DNA of 64,000 bases from Hevea brasiliensis (GCF_030052815.1 NC_079510.1:30581823-30645822); one strand, 5' to 3'. Shown: positions 12,661 through 27,397, counted from the stretch's first letter. Translations and numbers: made by a program. The notes: generated from the sequence alone by a model not told the origin.

Positions 12661-15600
12661 CCCAGAAGCCATCTTTTGCTGCTCTCCATAGAAACTTTTT
12701 TTTTTTTTAGCAGGCTGTTGCCTTGCCAGATGCATGCGTATGCTAAGGTGGTGTTTTCAGTGGAAGATAAGAGAAACCCACCTCTTTTTTACTTTTCTTC
12801 TATTTTATTTTCGGTGTTTAAGGCCCACATGAATCATAAGACAGTTAAACAGGAACAAGAAGTCTTAGCTTATACTTTTCTCACTTAAACAAAATGTAGA
12901 ATACAGTCATTTGAGGCAAATGGTATGAATTATTGTATGAGCAAAGACATGGCTTGAAAATTTTTTATTAGATGTAAAGCTCAAGCATGTGTTTCAAAAG
13001 TGAAAGATAATGATCCACTAGGTGCACATTACAGGGGTCCCAACATGAAGCTCATGAGTGGCTCTTATTATAGGTGAGCTTGCCTTTCCTCTATTATATA
13101 ATTGGATTTTACCAACTGTGTCCATCCCATGTTCATGGATTTTCAAATCAGGACATCCCCGTTCACTATCAGATTGGTGATAATTATGTTTGCTAAAAGG
13201 ATGCTACAGTACGTGTACTTGATCTGTCACAAAGAGAAACCAAGGAAAATGATCATTCACCTTACTGTTGGATCAAAATATTTCTGTGAAAATATTATGA
13301 TCCGATAGGTGTGAGCAAGCCCATTCCCACTGAAAGGTTCCCAACTGAGAAACGGTCCACTTCTCTTTTTCTTCTTTGAATTATTAAGGGGTGAAAAATG
13401 AAAGGAACAGAGTAAAAAAGAACGGATGGGATTTCTGCAGAGGGGTTCATAAAGTGAGAAATTTTGCTCTAGAAAAAAAAAAGAATTCTGATTTAAAAGA
13501 AGACATGATTGCAGAGATCAAAGCATTATCATGTCCGTCTTCATCAGTGGCTCAGTTGCATTATAAGAACCTGCAATTTTGTGTAAATGATAGGTGGTGC
13601 TTCTGCTAAAATGTTGGACAATAATTTAACTTTAAAGCAATGCCAATTGGTTCCAGCCCATGCATTTACATTATTCAAGTTGTAAGGCATCTTCCACACC
13701 CAGCTTCTCAAGCTAGTTCTATATAGTCTGTTTTTAACCAAACTGAAGAAATAAACACAATAACATGTGATACTGCAGTACTTGCCTTGGGTTATATATA
13801 AGGTATTACTTAGATTAACGCACTTTTAGTTCATGGATTATAAAAATCAAATATGTGGATTATACATCAGAGTTCAATTCAGTCAGTGGTATTAAAGTCG
13901 TTTTATGACTGTAAGACCAGATTCAAAACAAGAAACAGGATGAGACAGGTCACATGGAGAAAGTGCAAGTGATAATGGCAGAAGCAAAATTGGAATTTGC
14001 TGGTTAGATTCAGGAGGGGGTCCTCTCCATGGACTTTAGCAATGTCCTGGTGTTTGTTTTTGGGAATTGGGAGTGAGTGAGTCTGCAAATGTTGACTGTT
14101 AGTCATAAGAGGGTCTGTCTGAGTCTGAAAACTCCAACCCATTTTTCAGATGGTACAATTTTGGATTTTTTTTGGGTTGTATCCTTCTATAAGGTACCGA
14201 TGCTGCCAATGCTAAATTCAATCACAACCAACAAAGCCTGGCTGTTTCTTATGACAAGCCCCGAGGCCATCTACAATTTCTTCTCTTTTAGGCTTCAAGA
14301 TATTTGCATTCATAATGTAAAAACCATTTTATTGCAAAACTGAAGATACTTGTTTTCTGATTTTTTTTTTTTTTTTTTAATTTCGATTTCAACATTTTTT
14401 TTAACACAATTTAGCTCATTTAATTTAAATAAATATGTTAAATCCAACCAAACTGACCCATGTACACCTAGTTTTTGATATGAGGCTATCTTCAATTTCT
14501 TCTCTCTTTTAGGCTTTAAGATATTTGCATTCATAATGTACATAGGGCCCATATTATGGATTCTGATTTAATCTAATCTCAAATTTTATTTTTACATATT
14601 AGAAAACTTTAAATAACACACTTTATCTCAAGTTAATTTTGAATTCGAGCCTTATTGAAAGCTAAATTAATTATTTTTATTTTAAAAGAAGTTAGTAAAC
14701 AATACTTGGCAATAGTGAGAACGTAACCCATTTTAGTCCAAATTTATAAATCCAAATTTATAAATATTTTTTTTAACTGCTAAATATTTGTTACTATTCG
14801 TATTTCAATTACCCTTATTATAAATATATAAAATTAAATTACTCTCATATTTTTAACATAATAATTTAGTTATATGTTAATGTTATCGGGTTAATATGAA
14901 TTTGCTCAATTTTATTATATTTGTGATTCAAAATTTTAATTAATTTTTGGGAGATCTTTTTTTAATATGGGTGGAAGAAAATATTTAGATAAATATTTTC
15001 TATACAGAGTCGAACTCCTATTATAATATTATTCTTAAATTACATTAAATTTCTAATTAGATTAATATTGAGGTGATAAAAATCATAGAAAAGACCATTG
15101 TGCAAAGATTATTTGACTTTGCCTTTGAAGAGGGGCTTTGGTCTATTGCAAAGAGTGGTTTTAGCAATTATTAAAGATTTGGTTATGCCCATTATATTCT
15201 CATAGATAGAGAGATTTCTGTTTAAAGTAAAAAAATAATATAAAATTCAAAAGAAATAAATTTTTGTTCATCAATGAAAAAAGACTATTACCCATAAAAT
15301 TAAAGACATTCCGTTAAAAATTAAAGTAATAAATATATTATATTATATATAAATGAGATTGAAAGGACTAATAAATATATTTACGGCAAATAATTCTTAT
15401 TTTTAATTTAAAAGTACTGAAATTATTTTTAGAATTATAATTTTAAAATTTAAATTGACATAAAAAAAATAATAAAAACAAGGTTAAAGGCAACAGCGTT
15501 GAATAATTGAGAGAATTAAAAGTAGATTTTACGAGTGCCGACCAACTCTTTCAATAGCAAAGAAAAAAACAGGAAATGTCATAATCAAAAGAAAAGCTTA

Positions 15601-16749
15601 GGACATTTAGGCCAAAATTTGAATAGAATTAAATAGTGAATATGCTCACCCAGGGCCGGCTGAGTAGTCCATTTGACCATGTGCTGTCTCCATTGACATT
15701 GATAAAGGAATTCTCCATTCAATGTCTGGTCTGACAATGATGGATCAGGCCTGGACTCTCTTTCAAATAGAGCAAAACCAGCCCAATTGCTCTACGTCAT
15801 CGTTTTTCTTCGTGTTCATGCAAGTTAGATCTATTTAACATTTAACTGCAATCGAGAAAAACATTTTTTTTTTTTTTTTACCTGCTTCAGGTAATAAAGG
15901 AGTTTCATTTAGTCTAAAAGATTTTAAGTTCAAATTACGTCACTGACTTTTTGATATGTTGATATATTTTCATTCAATCAATTTTATTTAAAAATATTAT
16001 AGATTGTGATATCAATATATGTGCATTAGAATACTTTTAAATATATATAAAATAAAAAAAATTATTCAATTTATTATTAATTTAATATACAAAATATATA
16101 ATAAAATTATTTATATATAAATTTTATATATTTATATTTTAAATTTATAATGGGTAAAATATAAGCAATAATTTTTTAATATTAAATAATATTAACATTA
16201 ATTAAAAAGTATTAATAATTAATTTAAAATTAAATGTAATATATTTTAATCATAAAAATTTTAATATAATTTTTTCTAAATTATTTTATAATAATATTTA
16301 AAATAGCGTTTCTTTAAAAAGTACTTTATTAATTTAGAACTTTAATGTTAAACAGAGCTTTAATGCTAAACAAATCTTTAATGAAATCTCAAGACGCTGC
16401 GGGTGATGTTATTGTTTTATTTGTTAATTATTATCACAAAACAATTAAATGTTACCTTAAATTATTAGAAAATACATATTTTTAAATGTACTTTTAATTT
16501 GTTTTTAGCTGTTTTTTCTTTTTTTTTATTTTGCTTAAGAATTCAAGACTAGAAGATGACTCAAGCATTATTGAATTAAAAATATTAATTATTTTTTATT
16601 GTTTAACTAATAAATTAGCAATTATTTAATTAATTCTTCCCTAATTTATTCTTTTCATTCTTGTCTAATTCTAATATCCCTATGCTAAAAGATTAACTCT
16701 CTTGGTTTCAACAACTCTAAAACTCTCCCATTGCAAGAAGAAAGAGTTG

Positions 16750-16750
<1 letters not shown>
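12661..16750. other. AT-rich intergenic DNA, no gene seen
   Basis: No ORF here has protein-like composition or recognisable motifs. Contents noted: a hairpin GGATCAAAATATTTC / GAAAATATTATGATCC at 13270-13303, a diverged 58-bp direct duplication (separate entry), several A/T runs, and half of the MITE-like motif (about 16085-16150). Confidence 0.6.
14262..14540 (+). repeat. Pair of short direct repeats (about 58-60 bp)
   Basis: The segments 14262-14319 and 14481-14540 are close copies; both contain GATATTTGCATTCATAATGT and TTTTAGGCTT. The 161 bp between them are mostly A/T homopolymer runs. Probably a local duplication. Confidence 0.75.

Positions 16751-16818
<68 letters not shown>
16751..16818 (+). 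repeat. (AAT)n microsatellite
   Basis: About 22 uninterrupted AAT units. Its translation on the minus strand gives a spurious poly-isoleucine ORF. Confidence 0.97.
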
Positions 16819-16820
<2 letters not shown>

Positions 16821-17167
16821 GAATTCTTTAAATAAGAAAACAGCACATTTAAATGAGAAAACTTATAATACAAAGGGTAATTTCCTTATTTTTATTAAAC
16901 TCTATGGGTTTTAAATGTAGTGAATGAATTTTTGTGTTCATATCATTCTAGTTTGAGTTATTTTAGGTTCCAAATCATTTCAATCTCATCTTTTTCATAT
17001 GGATTTAGACTAAATTGTTATGAGTTGTGAGTTAATTAGGCTCTATTTTATTTTGTGAAAAATAATTTATATATGAAAAATTTTTTTTTATAAAAAATAT
17101 TTTTTAAAATTTTTTTTTATGAAAATATTTTTTATTATTTAATTATAATATTAAATTAATAGTATGC

Positions 17168-17170
<3 letters not shown>

Positions 17171-17218
<48 letters not shown>
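17171..17218 (+). repeat. (TA)n microsatellite
   Basis: About 24 TA units inside AT-rich DNA. Confidence 0.97.
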
Positions 17219-17221
<3 letters not shown>

Positions 17222-18475
17222 GATTATTAAAATTTAAAAAATAAAAAATAACTTTTTTTTTTAAAAAGAGAAATTTATTTTTTTAAAAATAATTTAATTT
17301 TTTCTTTGATTAGAAAAATATTTTTTGTTGACTTATTTTTCTAAGTATCTCAAACTTTAGAAAATATGAAAAATTTACAAAAGAATATTACTCATTAAAT
17401 AAACGAAATATTAATTTACTTATCAAATCACTAAATAAAAAAATTTCAAGTCAGATTCAAATCAATTTTGATCGTATTGTAGATTTATTTTTAATTAATA
17501 TGTTAACTTTTATTATAAAATCTAATTGTTCGAATTGATTGAATCAATCGAAACTGGGAAGCGTTGGATATAGCGTAAATTAAATTCTCTATTTCTGAAA
17601 CGTTCGAATTTTTTTATTTAAAATATTATACAAATTAAAATAAAGTATAAATTATAGGAGTCAAAATTTGCTAGCACTGTTAAAGCATAATGGACTTCAA
17701 ATAGCAATAGCTCAATTTTGTCTGTGAAACGCAAATCTGGGCCCAGTTAATTGGACTTTCAGTTCATAAAATTTGACCACACCTTTAAAAAGCTTAGAGA
17801 GAGAGCCCAATTTAAATATCCAATTTTTTTAATATAAAATAGGCAATTGGCAGTACATATGTGAAAATAAAATAATTAAAAAATAAAATTGAAAAATAAA
17901 AGTTTAATGTAATAAATATTTCATGTGTGATATAACAGAGGGGTAAATTACATAGACTTTATTTCAATTTAAGAGTATGTACTAATAAGATATTCGAACT
18001 TTAATTTATAATACAAAATTTTTTAATTTTTAATTTAAGTAATAAAAAATTCCCTATAACATATAATAGCTAGCTTTTAAGTTATTTTTACGAGATACTT
18101 ATAATATTAAAAATTATATTTTTTTTCTATTAATTTAATACTTAACAAGAAAATTTTAATTACGTTTTTTCGTTCTCTAGCTCCCCATAACCATAGTAAT
18201 TAAATTATAAATATTGACATTTTAGTAATATAGAACTTGTTTAAATTATTTTAATATAAATTTTAAAATTTTATTTTTTCTTTTAATTTTGAATCCAATG
18301 ATATATTTATATATGTGCGATTTGTTTTATTAAAATTATCTAAATCTAAATCATTGAATTGAAAAGTTTTTACAAGATGAAATTGTAAGAATGTTGAAAT
18401 TTCTTAATTAACTTTCTCATGTATTTAAAAACACTCTCATCACATTTATAAGAGAGTAAAATTGCAAGATATCCA

Positions 18476-18477
<2 letters not shown>

Positions 18478-18521
<44 letters not shown>
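18478..18521 (+). repeat. (AAT)n microsatellite
   Basis: About 14 AAT units. Confidence 0.95.
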
Positions 18522-18526
<5 letters not shown>

Positions 18527-21500
18527 GAAAAATTTTATTTGTTCACTTTTTTATTTTTGTTTAAATTTCTTATTTTATATGGGAGTGTATTTATAAATAA
18601 TTAAACTTAATCAGAAACCCATTTAAACTTTATTCTATTAAAAAATAAATCTCTTATTTTTAATTAATTTTTTTAGCTTAAATAAACTTAAATTAAAAGA
18701 TTTAGTTTATTTAATTAAAAAGTTAATTTTAATCTTGTTTAAACATTAATTAATAATTTAAGAAATAATAAGTGAGAGCAAATTCTACTTGCCGACCACC
18801 AAGCAAAGTCAAAACCTAGGGTTTTAGTGAAGGAAATAATAAAAAGTATATCAAAAAAGTCCATCAAGTGTCGGCCTGGACCGACTTGGCCCACATTCAT
18901 TCCCTTCCCATACGTATCTTTTCTTCTTGACTTTTGGACCCCTTCACTTTTCATAAATATTTTTTTGAAAAAAAAAAAATTACAAAACTCATGATTTTTT
19001 AATTATTTTTTTATACTTCAATATATTTAAATAAAGTAATAATCAATCATTTTTTTAGTTATTTTTAATACCATGTTAATAAAATATTATTATATAATCT
19101 ATTTTAGGCAGTGATAGAAAATCACTACAATATATGTTTAAACTGTAATTACAAGTTAATTATAACAGCTATATCTGTTTTCATTATTGTCACATAAAAT
19201 AGCGATTTGATTATATTTTTACAGTGAATAAAAATTACCATCTTTAATAGGTGAAAATTTTATTATTGTAATAATTTTAATAACAATTTTATTAAATTAT
19301 TTTTACATAATTTATCAATTTATTTGTAACGATTTTAAACTATTATAAAACTACTACCTTATATATATATAAAGGCAACAATTTTATTAAATTTTTACTA
19401 TGGAATAGTGAAATATCATCTTTCCAAATTAAGTGGTATTTGGATATAAAAACAAGCATGTGTGTGAATTGAAAACTCAATTAATTATTTATTAAAAAGA
19501 GAACTCAATTAATTAAAGAGTAATTTGCAATAAAATTTATCATTCACACGCTTTCTTCCTTATAAAGAAAAGGAGAGAAAAAGAAAATTATATAATTAAG
19601 AATTGTTTGACTTGTTGTTATTAACGAAAGACTTAGAGACCACTCATTGATTAGTAAGTGGGTCCTAATAAATCTAAAGTTTGATCATCATGTTGTTAAG
19701 AGCACGCATGTGCATGATTTTTTCTAGCAAAATATAGATAGAGCATTAGAGGTCTTTCTTGCCAAGTCTAGATTACATTACATTTTGTCCTTGAACTACC
19801 GTAAATGAAGGGTGTTTTCCATGCCGAATTAAGTTTGCATCTTTCAAAAGAAACTTTCATGAAAGTCATGTCATTAGGAAAAAAAAGTTCTTGCACAAAA
19901 TAATTTATCAAAACACTCCTAGAGGAAAAGATATCTAAAAAAACTAAGACTTAAAATATATATAGAGAGAATTATTATTTAATTTAACTATTTAGTCTTT
20001 ATATTCTAAAAAATACATTAATTAATATCTATATTTTTGTTAATTTTACTCTTTATTCATTCCTTCTAATTTAAATCTAGTTTTCTATTAGTCAGTGTAT
20101 TTAAAGGAAAGAAAAATTACCATTATGGTAACTAAATAGTTCAATGTTTAGAAAATAAAAGGAGTGTATAGTTTTGCTTTTTTAAATTATAAAAATTGAA
20201 TGAAATTCAAACTAATGCCTGAAATAATCGTCAAAATTTAAGAGTAAATAGTATAATACAGAGATTGACTACTGTATTTTTTCAAATTGCAGAACTAAAT
20301 AATTAATTTTATAAAATAGCAGTTTCATTAAAATAGAGGGGTTAAATAGTAATTTTCTCTTATATTTATTTTGTGTAAATTTTAGATGGGTTTTTTTGTG
20401 AATACTCTAATCAAAAGAAATGAAATATCAATCTATATACGCACTCCCAAATGTAGTCAATGGAATTATAACCACAAGTTCTCTATGCATGCGCAGCATC
20501 CTTTTTTTTTTTTTTTTTTTCTTTGTATCATTGTATTTATCTTATGATTCCTTAAAATTTTAGCCAATTAACTGACTTTTAAGCTAATATTTAATCACTG
20601 ACTATAAGTACTCACAATTAACTGTAATTACTGAATTAAATAAGTCCTTAAATTGAAAATGACATGATATCTTACGCTAATTAATTAATTAATATATATA
20701 TAAGATAATTAACCACACATAGAAGATTATTTTTATATTCTCTGGTTAAAGATAGATGATTATAATTACTTTTTATGGGTGGAAATAAAGGTGAGTCCGT
20801 TAATTGTCTCCTTGACCTAAAAGTAAAAATATAATTACAATAATAAAGTGAGTTATAAAGTTAATTGCAAGGAGTTAGGAAGGATTAAGGAAATGGTAGT
20901 TGATAAATTGTTAGTGTTGATCCCTATAATTACTTATAATTATCCATTCAAGGATTAAAGCAATGTGTACTGCTAAGTATATAACGAACAACTAGTAAAC
21001 AAAGTCGGCACATAAGCTAAAACATCATTTATGCTATGTCGGACACTTTAATTCCCTTTTAAGTTTTTTATTTTTTTTTTAAAAATTTTTATGAATCGAC
21101 TTAATTCAATCCCAAAAGCTAACTTAATAAAAAGCATTAAGAGTTCTCATGTTTAAACCTCTTGTCTTTATCCCAAATCTACATGGAACAGCATCCTCTT
21201 CAAGTTCAAACATGAACATTTCGAGTTTGGAGTATGAAGTTTGCAGGTGGTCAAATATCGAGCTAAGAGTTTGCTTTGATATAACGTAAAAGTAATGGAC
21301 TAGCCTAACTCAACCCTAAAAGTTGGTTCAAGGGATTAGAGAAGAATTATCCAAATCCTTATATTTAGACCTCTTAGTTTTTATCTTGAATAAATGTGAG
21401 ATAATATTTTTATACATTTGATTTTGATTGAGATTCAAATTTAAAATTTTATAATTTTGAAAATAACTCTAATACTACTAAATTAAAATCTCATAGGTGA

Positions 21501-21910
21501 CTTTTAAACTTTTTAATTCTAATAATCAAAACTAGCATGTCAATTCTAGTATTGGATTTTGTCAGCAATGATGATTCAAATTCACTTCCAACAAATTTCT
21601 TGCAAGAGAGATATAGTCAAGGTTTTTTTTTTTCTTTCAATAAATGAAGAGGGATAATCAGATTTTAATATTTGAAATTTTTATTATAAAATAAAATATT
21701 GATTCGACCTATTAATTGCTAGTCCGGTGATGTAATATAATATTAAAGTCTACATTAATTAAAAAAAAAAAAAAACTCTTTTATCTTGAGAAAAAAATAG
21801 AGGAAATTGCATAATTGTATATGGAGAGAATAAATATTTTCTTTAAATTTATAATGGCATCATTGAAAATAGAAAACAATAAAAGTTTTTATTAGAAAAC
21901 AATATAATGG

Positions 21911-21913
<3 letters not shown>

Positions 21914-21971
<58 letters not shown>
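21914..21971 (+). repeat. (AT)n microsatellite
   Basis: About 28 AT units without interruption. Confidence 0.97.
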
Positions 21972-21972
<1 letters not shown>

Positions 21973-22408
21973 GATAGATATAATAGTGGATGTTATGATA
22001 AAAATTTAATTATTACTAAAGACTATGTTGGTGAAATTAATCTGATGGAAAATAACTTTTTCCCTTTCAGTAAACTCTAATTCACCTCATCTAATTGGAT
22101 ATTCGTATTGGAACATCAAAGGAATTTTCATAGATATCCAAAGCTTTTGTCAACAATTAGATTTTTTTTCTATAAAAAAAAATAATAATTTTTTTCCCTA
22201 ATAAAGTATGTTATAAGCCTTCGTTGTGCAATAGCAATAAGTTTAATATTATTTATTTAAAATTTTCAAATAATTACTAAATTATAAAAATCCCTCAATT
22301 AATTTTTTTTATAAAAAAAAAAATTATAATTCAGTAAAAGAACTTTAAGATTTTGAGTTTTCATTAAAATTAATTATAAAAAAAATTATGAAAAATATTG
22401 AATTTGTT

Positions 22409-22543
22409 AAAAAATTTTTTTATTTAAATTTAATTTATTATAAATTTAAAATATAAATATATAAAATATATATTTTTAATAAATAAATATTATTATATAT
22501 TTTTTATTTTAAATTTATAATAAATCAAATTTAAAAAATTCTT
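22409..22543. repeat. MITE-like inverted repeat, copy A
   Basis: The left arm (about 22409-22457) contains TTTATTATAAATTTAAAATA and the right arm (22501-22543) its near reverse complement TATTTTAAATTTATAATAAA. Arms of about 43 bp flank a 40-bp AT loop. The same arm sequence recurs elsewhere in the window (22850, 25080, 29660 and half at 16090), as expected of a non-autonomous DNA transposon family. The AT-rich composition means chance contributes to the match. Confidence 0.55.
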
Positions 22544-22849
22544 TACTTCATTGGCAGTAACATGCTTTTAAAGAGAAACAACAACACAAAACGCACTAGT
22601 TTCCAAATCAATTGCTGTTTTTAAGTACGAAAGAGTCAAACTGAATTAGGGGAACACATTTAGCGGTGCCCTCCTTTAATTTTGGCCTAAATTGAATCAT
22701 CTGTCATCGTGACAAGAAACATCAAATCAATTTTGACGTATCAAATACTATTAAATTAATAATTTAATATTGATTTACTTCTCAGTTGTTTGAGATTATG
22801 CATAAATGAATGCAGTTCCTACTTTAAAAAGAAAACACATATGGACAAA

Positions 22850-22983
22850 AAAAAAATTTAAATTTAATGTATTATAAATTTAAAATAAAAAAATATATGT
22901 AAATTTTATTTATTTTATATATAAATATTATCAAATATATTATATTTTAATTTTATAATAGATTAAATTTAAAGTGAATTTTT
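22850..22983. repeat. MITE-like inverted repeat, copy B
   Basis: The left arm has TGTATTATAAATTTAAAATA (22870-22889) and the right arm a near complement at 22940-22983. Length and layout match copy A about 300 bp to the left. Confidence 0.5.
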
Positions 22984-23363
22984 CTGAGTGCAGCACTTGC
23001 CATTAACGGCACATCATATGTGGTTTGGTCAAAGTTCTTTATGGTTAGCAATTAAGAAAGGTGGTCATGAGGTTACTTATAGACATGAGCTATAATATAG
23101 GCTATATCTAGCTTATGTATAATATCTAGATGATTTGATGATATGGACTTCAATTATTCACTTTCTAGTTCTACTAACAAATTTACCGTTTGGGTTTTGC
23201 CTAATTTAAGCTATACGTCCTTGTCCATTAACTTGACTTTCTTCCCAACTTCAAAACCATGTGTCAAACACAGCTCCAATATACATAGGAAAATTATAAA
23301 ATTTTCTTGATGTAATAGTTTTTAATATATTATATACTCATAAAAATTTAATTATTACATAAA

Positions 23364-23554
23364 TTATAAGGTGTGAGTCCATTTTCAAATAACCAATCAA
23401 ATGATTGCGTATTATATGATATTTGTGGGGTTAGTTATGCTTTTTTAATATGTACATTCGAAAACATAACGAACCCCACAAATTAAATATCATACAATAA
23501 ATAACCAGTTGATTGGTAATATGTATATATATAAAACCAACCGAAACTTATAAA
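23364..23554. repeat. Long imperfect hairpin, possible MITE
   Basis: The left arm 23391-23444 (ACCAATCAA...TGATATTTGTGGGGTTAGTTATG) pairs with the right arm 23459-23517 (CATAACGAACCCCACAAAT...GATTGGT). About 50 bp pair with few mismatches around a loop of about 15 nt. Weaker similarity (TTATAAG) extends to about 23364 and 23554. No coding potential. Confidence 0.6.
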
Positions 23555-23607
23555 CAAAAGTAAGGAAAATGTTTCATACATCTATCCAAAAATGTCGGTT
23601 ACAACAG

Positions 23608-23609
<2 letters not shown>

Positions 23610-23664
<55 letters not shown>
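23610..23664 (+). repeat. (AT)n microsatellite
   Basis: About 27 AT units, just right of the hairpin at 23391-23517. Confidence 0.97.
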
Positions 23665-23667
<3 letters not shown>

Positions 23668-25187
23668 CTTGTTGAATAAATTCGTAAATGAACTCGTTGA
23701 ATAAATAATTTAATTTTTTAATTAATTAATAATATTTTATAATGTTATAAATATATTAATAGTTGTTATTTATAATTTAATTAATTTATATGAAATATAG
23801 TTACAAATTACGCTAACAAAATGATAAATTTTATGGTTCTAATACTTAATTTGATTACCGACTCCCATGGTTTACACACCATGATAATTAATCTAACTGA
23901 AAGAAGATCATTTCTTAATCCAACAATAACTTTATCAATTATTGATAAACATTCAATCTTATCTGAGATTTCTAATTTGTTAAGTATTTCACATTAGAAA
24001 AGAATAAGAAATTTAAAGGGTTTATAAAGATGGAAGGCCAACTAACTAATTGATTAATTCTAATATTTTAATAATGGTTGGTTCAGATTTAAATAAGTTC
24101 ATCTCACATGGTACATACTCTTGTATTGGTCCACTCGTTCGCCTTCACCTATTCAGTTCATATATATATTTTTCTTCTTGGTTATTCACTAAAATTCTTA
24201 TTTTTAGAGCGCTCTTTATTAATTAACTACAGCATTAAAGAGACCGTTCATCTAGCTTTAGAAAGTAAGTTAAAATATTTATAATAAATTTGTTTGGCCT
24301 TTATAATATCTCTTATTATATATAATTTTTTTAACAATTTGGTAACCTATATATAAATAAAAATGCATTAAATCAATTAAATTAGAATTCTGTTTAATTT
24401 TATTAATTTAATAGCCACGCTTTATCTATATTAAAAGTAACTAATTATTACAACACAAAAGATGCTTAATATTATGAAACATTAATTGGTGTTGTGTATA
24501 TGATTTTTTTTTTCATTTAATTTTATTTGAAATTAATATAAAAAAATATAAATATTTTGATACTACTCTCTTTGCATCATTTTTAATTCTTTTTTCATAT
24601 AATTTTAGGTCTTATTTTTTCTTTTTTTGCCATTAACCTATAAAACTTTCGAGCATTCGATATTATATGTTGGGCATTATCAAATCATTTTAATCAAATT
24701 TCTTTCATTTTATTTTCAATTTATTTTACATTAACTTTCTAACAGATATAATTTTTCCTAATCTTATCAATTATTATTTTACCAAACATTCATCTTACTC
24801 TAAGATTTTATACTATCACAATCTATAAAATAATATATTTTAAAGATATAGCAGTAAAATATGAAAAATAATCAAAATTAAAAAAAAAATTAAAATAGTA
24901 AAAAGATGAAATTAAAATTAATAAATAAAATAAAAAATTTCTTTCAAAACCAACATAACTAGCTAGTTAATGCTAAAACTACAAAACAAAGTAGTTTTGA
25001 CATTAGAATTACGTTAATTTTCTTTATCCATCCCTTTCTTCTATTCTCATACGCCTCTGCAAGTAAAAAATTTACTTATATTTGATTTATTATAAATTTA
25101 AAATATAAATATATAAATTTTAATTATTTTATATATAAATCTTATACAGAAGAAGGCAAAGTGGGTGGTCCCCCGGTTTTCTAGTAA

Positions 25188-25300
25188 CACGTGACATTAT
25201 TAGACAAAACTATGGAAATTTCATGTCTAATCCTGTTTAAGAAATGTTTGCTTTTAATAATAATAATAATAATCATGCACTAGAGCAGACGTAACACGTG
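25188..25300. promoter_or_regulatory. Two G-box (CACGTG) hexamers upstream of the PRE-like gene
   Basis: Perfect CACGTG palindromes occur at 25188-25193 and 25295-25300, both in the context TAACACGTG, inside a complex-sequence island about 2.4 kb before the PRE-like start codon. G-boxes bind bHLH (PIF) and bZIP factors. The distance makes a role uncertain. Confidence 0.3.
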
Positions 25301-27397
25301 TCATGTCGTGTATGCCAGGGAAAGGGCATGTGACATGAGCACTGACAATCACTTACGTAGTTATGTCCCAAACAAGGAAGAAAATTAATTATGCATGAGA
25401 GAGAGCTCTTTTTATTATTATTATTATTTAAAACACCTAGTAAAACTTTCAAATTTTTTAGATTTAAACTTTTAATTATTAATTTTGAATATTCCACCAG
25501 CATAAAATTTAGAATAACATTTCAAAATTCAATTATTAATGATTTAAAATTATAATAAAAATATAAAAATTAATATTTTTATTTAACGAAGACTTAACTG
25601 AACTGATCATATGAGATTCGTTTTTTGTGATCATAAAAATATTGTCTCAATTTTTAAATATAATTCAAAATGGCTAATATGTTACTTATTTAATTAATCT
25701 TGTTAAAATTCTCAACCATAATTTGAACATTCTTATTCAATGGATTCCATAAAATAATCCGCTTAACTCATTTAAACGTATAAATTAAAATAATTTTGAT
25801 AGAGTATAATGATATAATGAAAGTATAAATGCATCATCTATCCATTATAATTTAATATAAGGGAAAATGGCAAAGAAAATCTTAAATTTTATTAATTTTT
25901 ACAATTTTATTTAATTTTTTGTTTAAATTGTACCATGAATGATTGACATCAGTTTAATTCTAACTTGTTGTTATTCAACTAATGTCATTAATTTAGGTTA
26001 TTAAAAAAAAATAGAATGCAATTGTAAAAAAGAGTAAAGTTTGTTAAAAGAAAGTTTAGGGCACAATTATGAAATTAATACTTGTTATAATTATCATCGG
26101 TTCTTAAAATTGTTAAATGTCATATTATTAAAATAAAGTTATTGTGATTTTTATACATGAGTCTTTCTCAAATTTTATATTATTGGAATTGGGTAAATAA
26201 TTATTATTATATTTGGTTTTCAGAATTATTAAAAATTATAATATTTTAATTCTTATAATTTTTAATTTTTAAATTAGAATTTTCATTTTTAGAGTCTTTA
26301 TTTTGACAACTAAACAATTTCATAAATATATTATTGTCTCAAACTTTTAGTTTAACTCGAACAATTAAAAAAAAATATATTGTTTTACTATTTAAGGTAT
26401 TTTAGAAGTGAATGAATTAGTAACTATGAAATTATGCTAAATATGAATTATATGAAATTGAACTATATTTTATATTTTAATATTAATTTGGATTACAATA
26501 TTCTGATTGGAGTAACATCTTAAAGGGAATTGAACATCAATTTCTTATTGAATCAAACTAAAAAAAAATATTTATTCTAATTTTGATTTCAGAATTTAAA
26601 TTAAATGAGTCTTTATTAAATTTTTTTATCTATGAAAGTTTGTCCCCTTAATCTCAAATTCTAGCTTCACCATTGATGCAAGGGGAAATTAAGCCAAATT
26701 TGCCTGACCTTAAACTTAACACATAAACCGATGCCAATAGTCATATGCACTCTCTAGGTTAGATAAAGAGCAGGCCACAATCTGAAACTTGAAAAAAAAT
26801 GATGGTAAAAAAAAAAAAAAACTAGACCCCATAGGGTCGAGTGGAAAAAAAAAAGGTCAAACTCTAAATGGGTTACCACATGCAGTCAAGTGACAATTAA
26901 ATTTATAAACTTAAGTTCAATTCAGTTACACTTGAAGGGGAATTTTGGTGTCCTACATTGAAAAACAACTAGTGAAAACTAAACTAAATTAATTTAAGGA
27001 ATTTTAATGGAGACAATCCCAAACTCAACACATAAATTAACGCTAATATTCATCCCAGTCATAGCAATTTCACACCCTTTCCACATATAGAATCAAAAAA
27101 GTTGTGGCAAATTGTGGTATGAGTTTTATGAAATTCAGTGAAAAAAAAAGGTCCCTGATTGGAGAAGATCGATGTCCTAGAATCACATGGTGTTGTGTAT
27201 TGAGACGTGCACATAAAGGCCCACTTTGTTAGCTCAAAAGCGAACACATTTCCTCAAGGCCACTTGAGATCAAACCCCAAGTCGGGAACACACAGAAGAT
27301 GGTGTATGGTCTCTCTCTCTATCTCTCTCCTTAAAAACATATCAAGGCTAGTCACTTTTTTCTCCAATGCACTTGTCCTCTTCACATCCAACATCAC

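Larger units (their letters stand above)
17219..27200. other. AT-rich intergenic DNA with microsatellites and MITE-like repeats, no gene seen
   Basis: I found no coding exon or structural RNA over about 10 kb. Besides the repeats listed separately, there are short islands of less AT-rich, more complex sequence at about 18780-18950, 21170-21360 and 25150-25390. The island at 21090-21410 contains two diverged copies of a block around CCCAAAAGCTAACTTAA / CCCTAAAAGTTGGTTCAAG followed by AAACCTCTTG / AGACCTCTTAG, which suggests an old dispersed repeat. The island at 25188-25300 has two CACGTG hexamers. Confidence 0.6.

Noticed and set aside
16685..16873. 62-residue minus-strand ORF with a poly-isoleucine run
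   Set aside because: It is the translation of the (AAT)n microsatellite.
19100..19420. CACTACAA tip suggesting a CACTA transposon
   Set aside because: No matching inverted tip or transposase could be found nearby.
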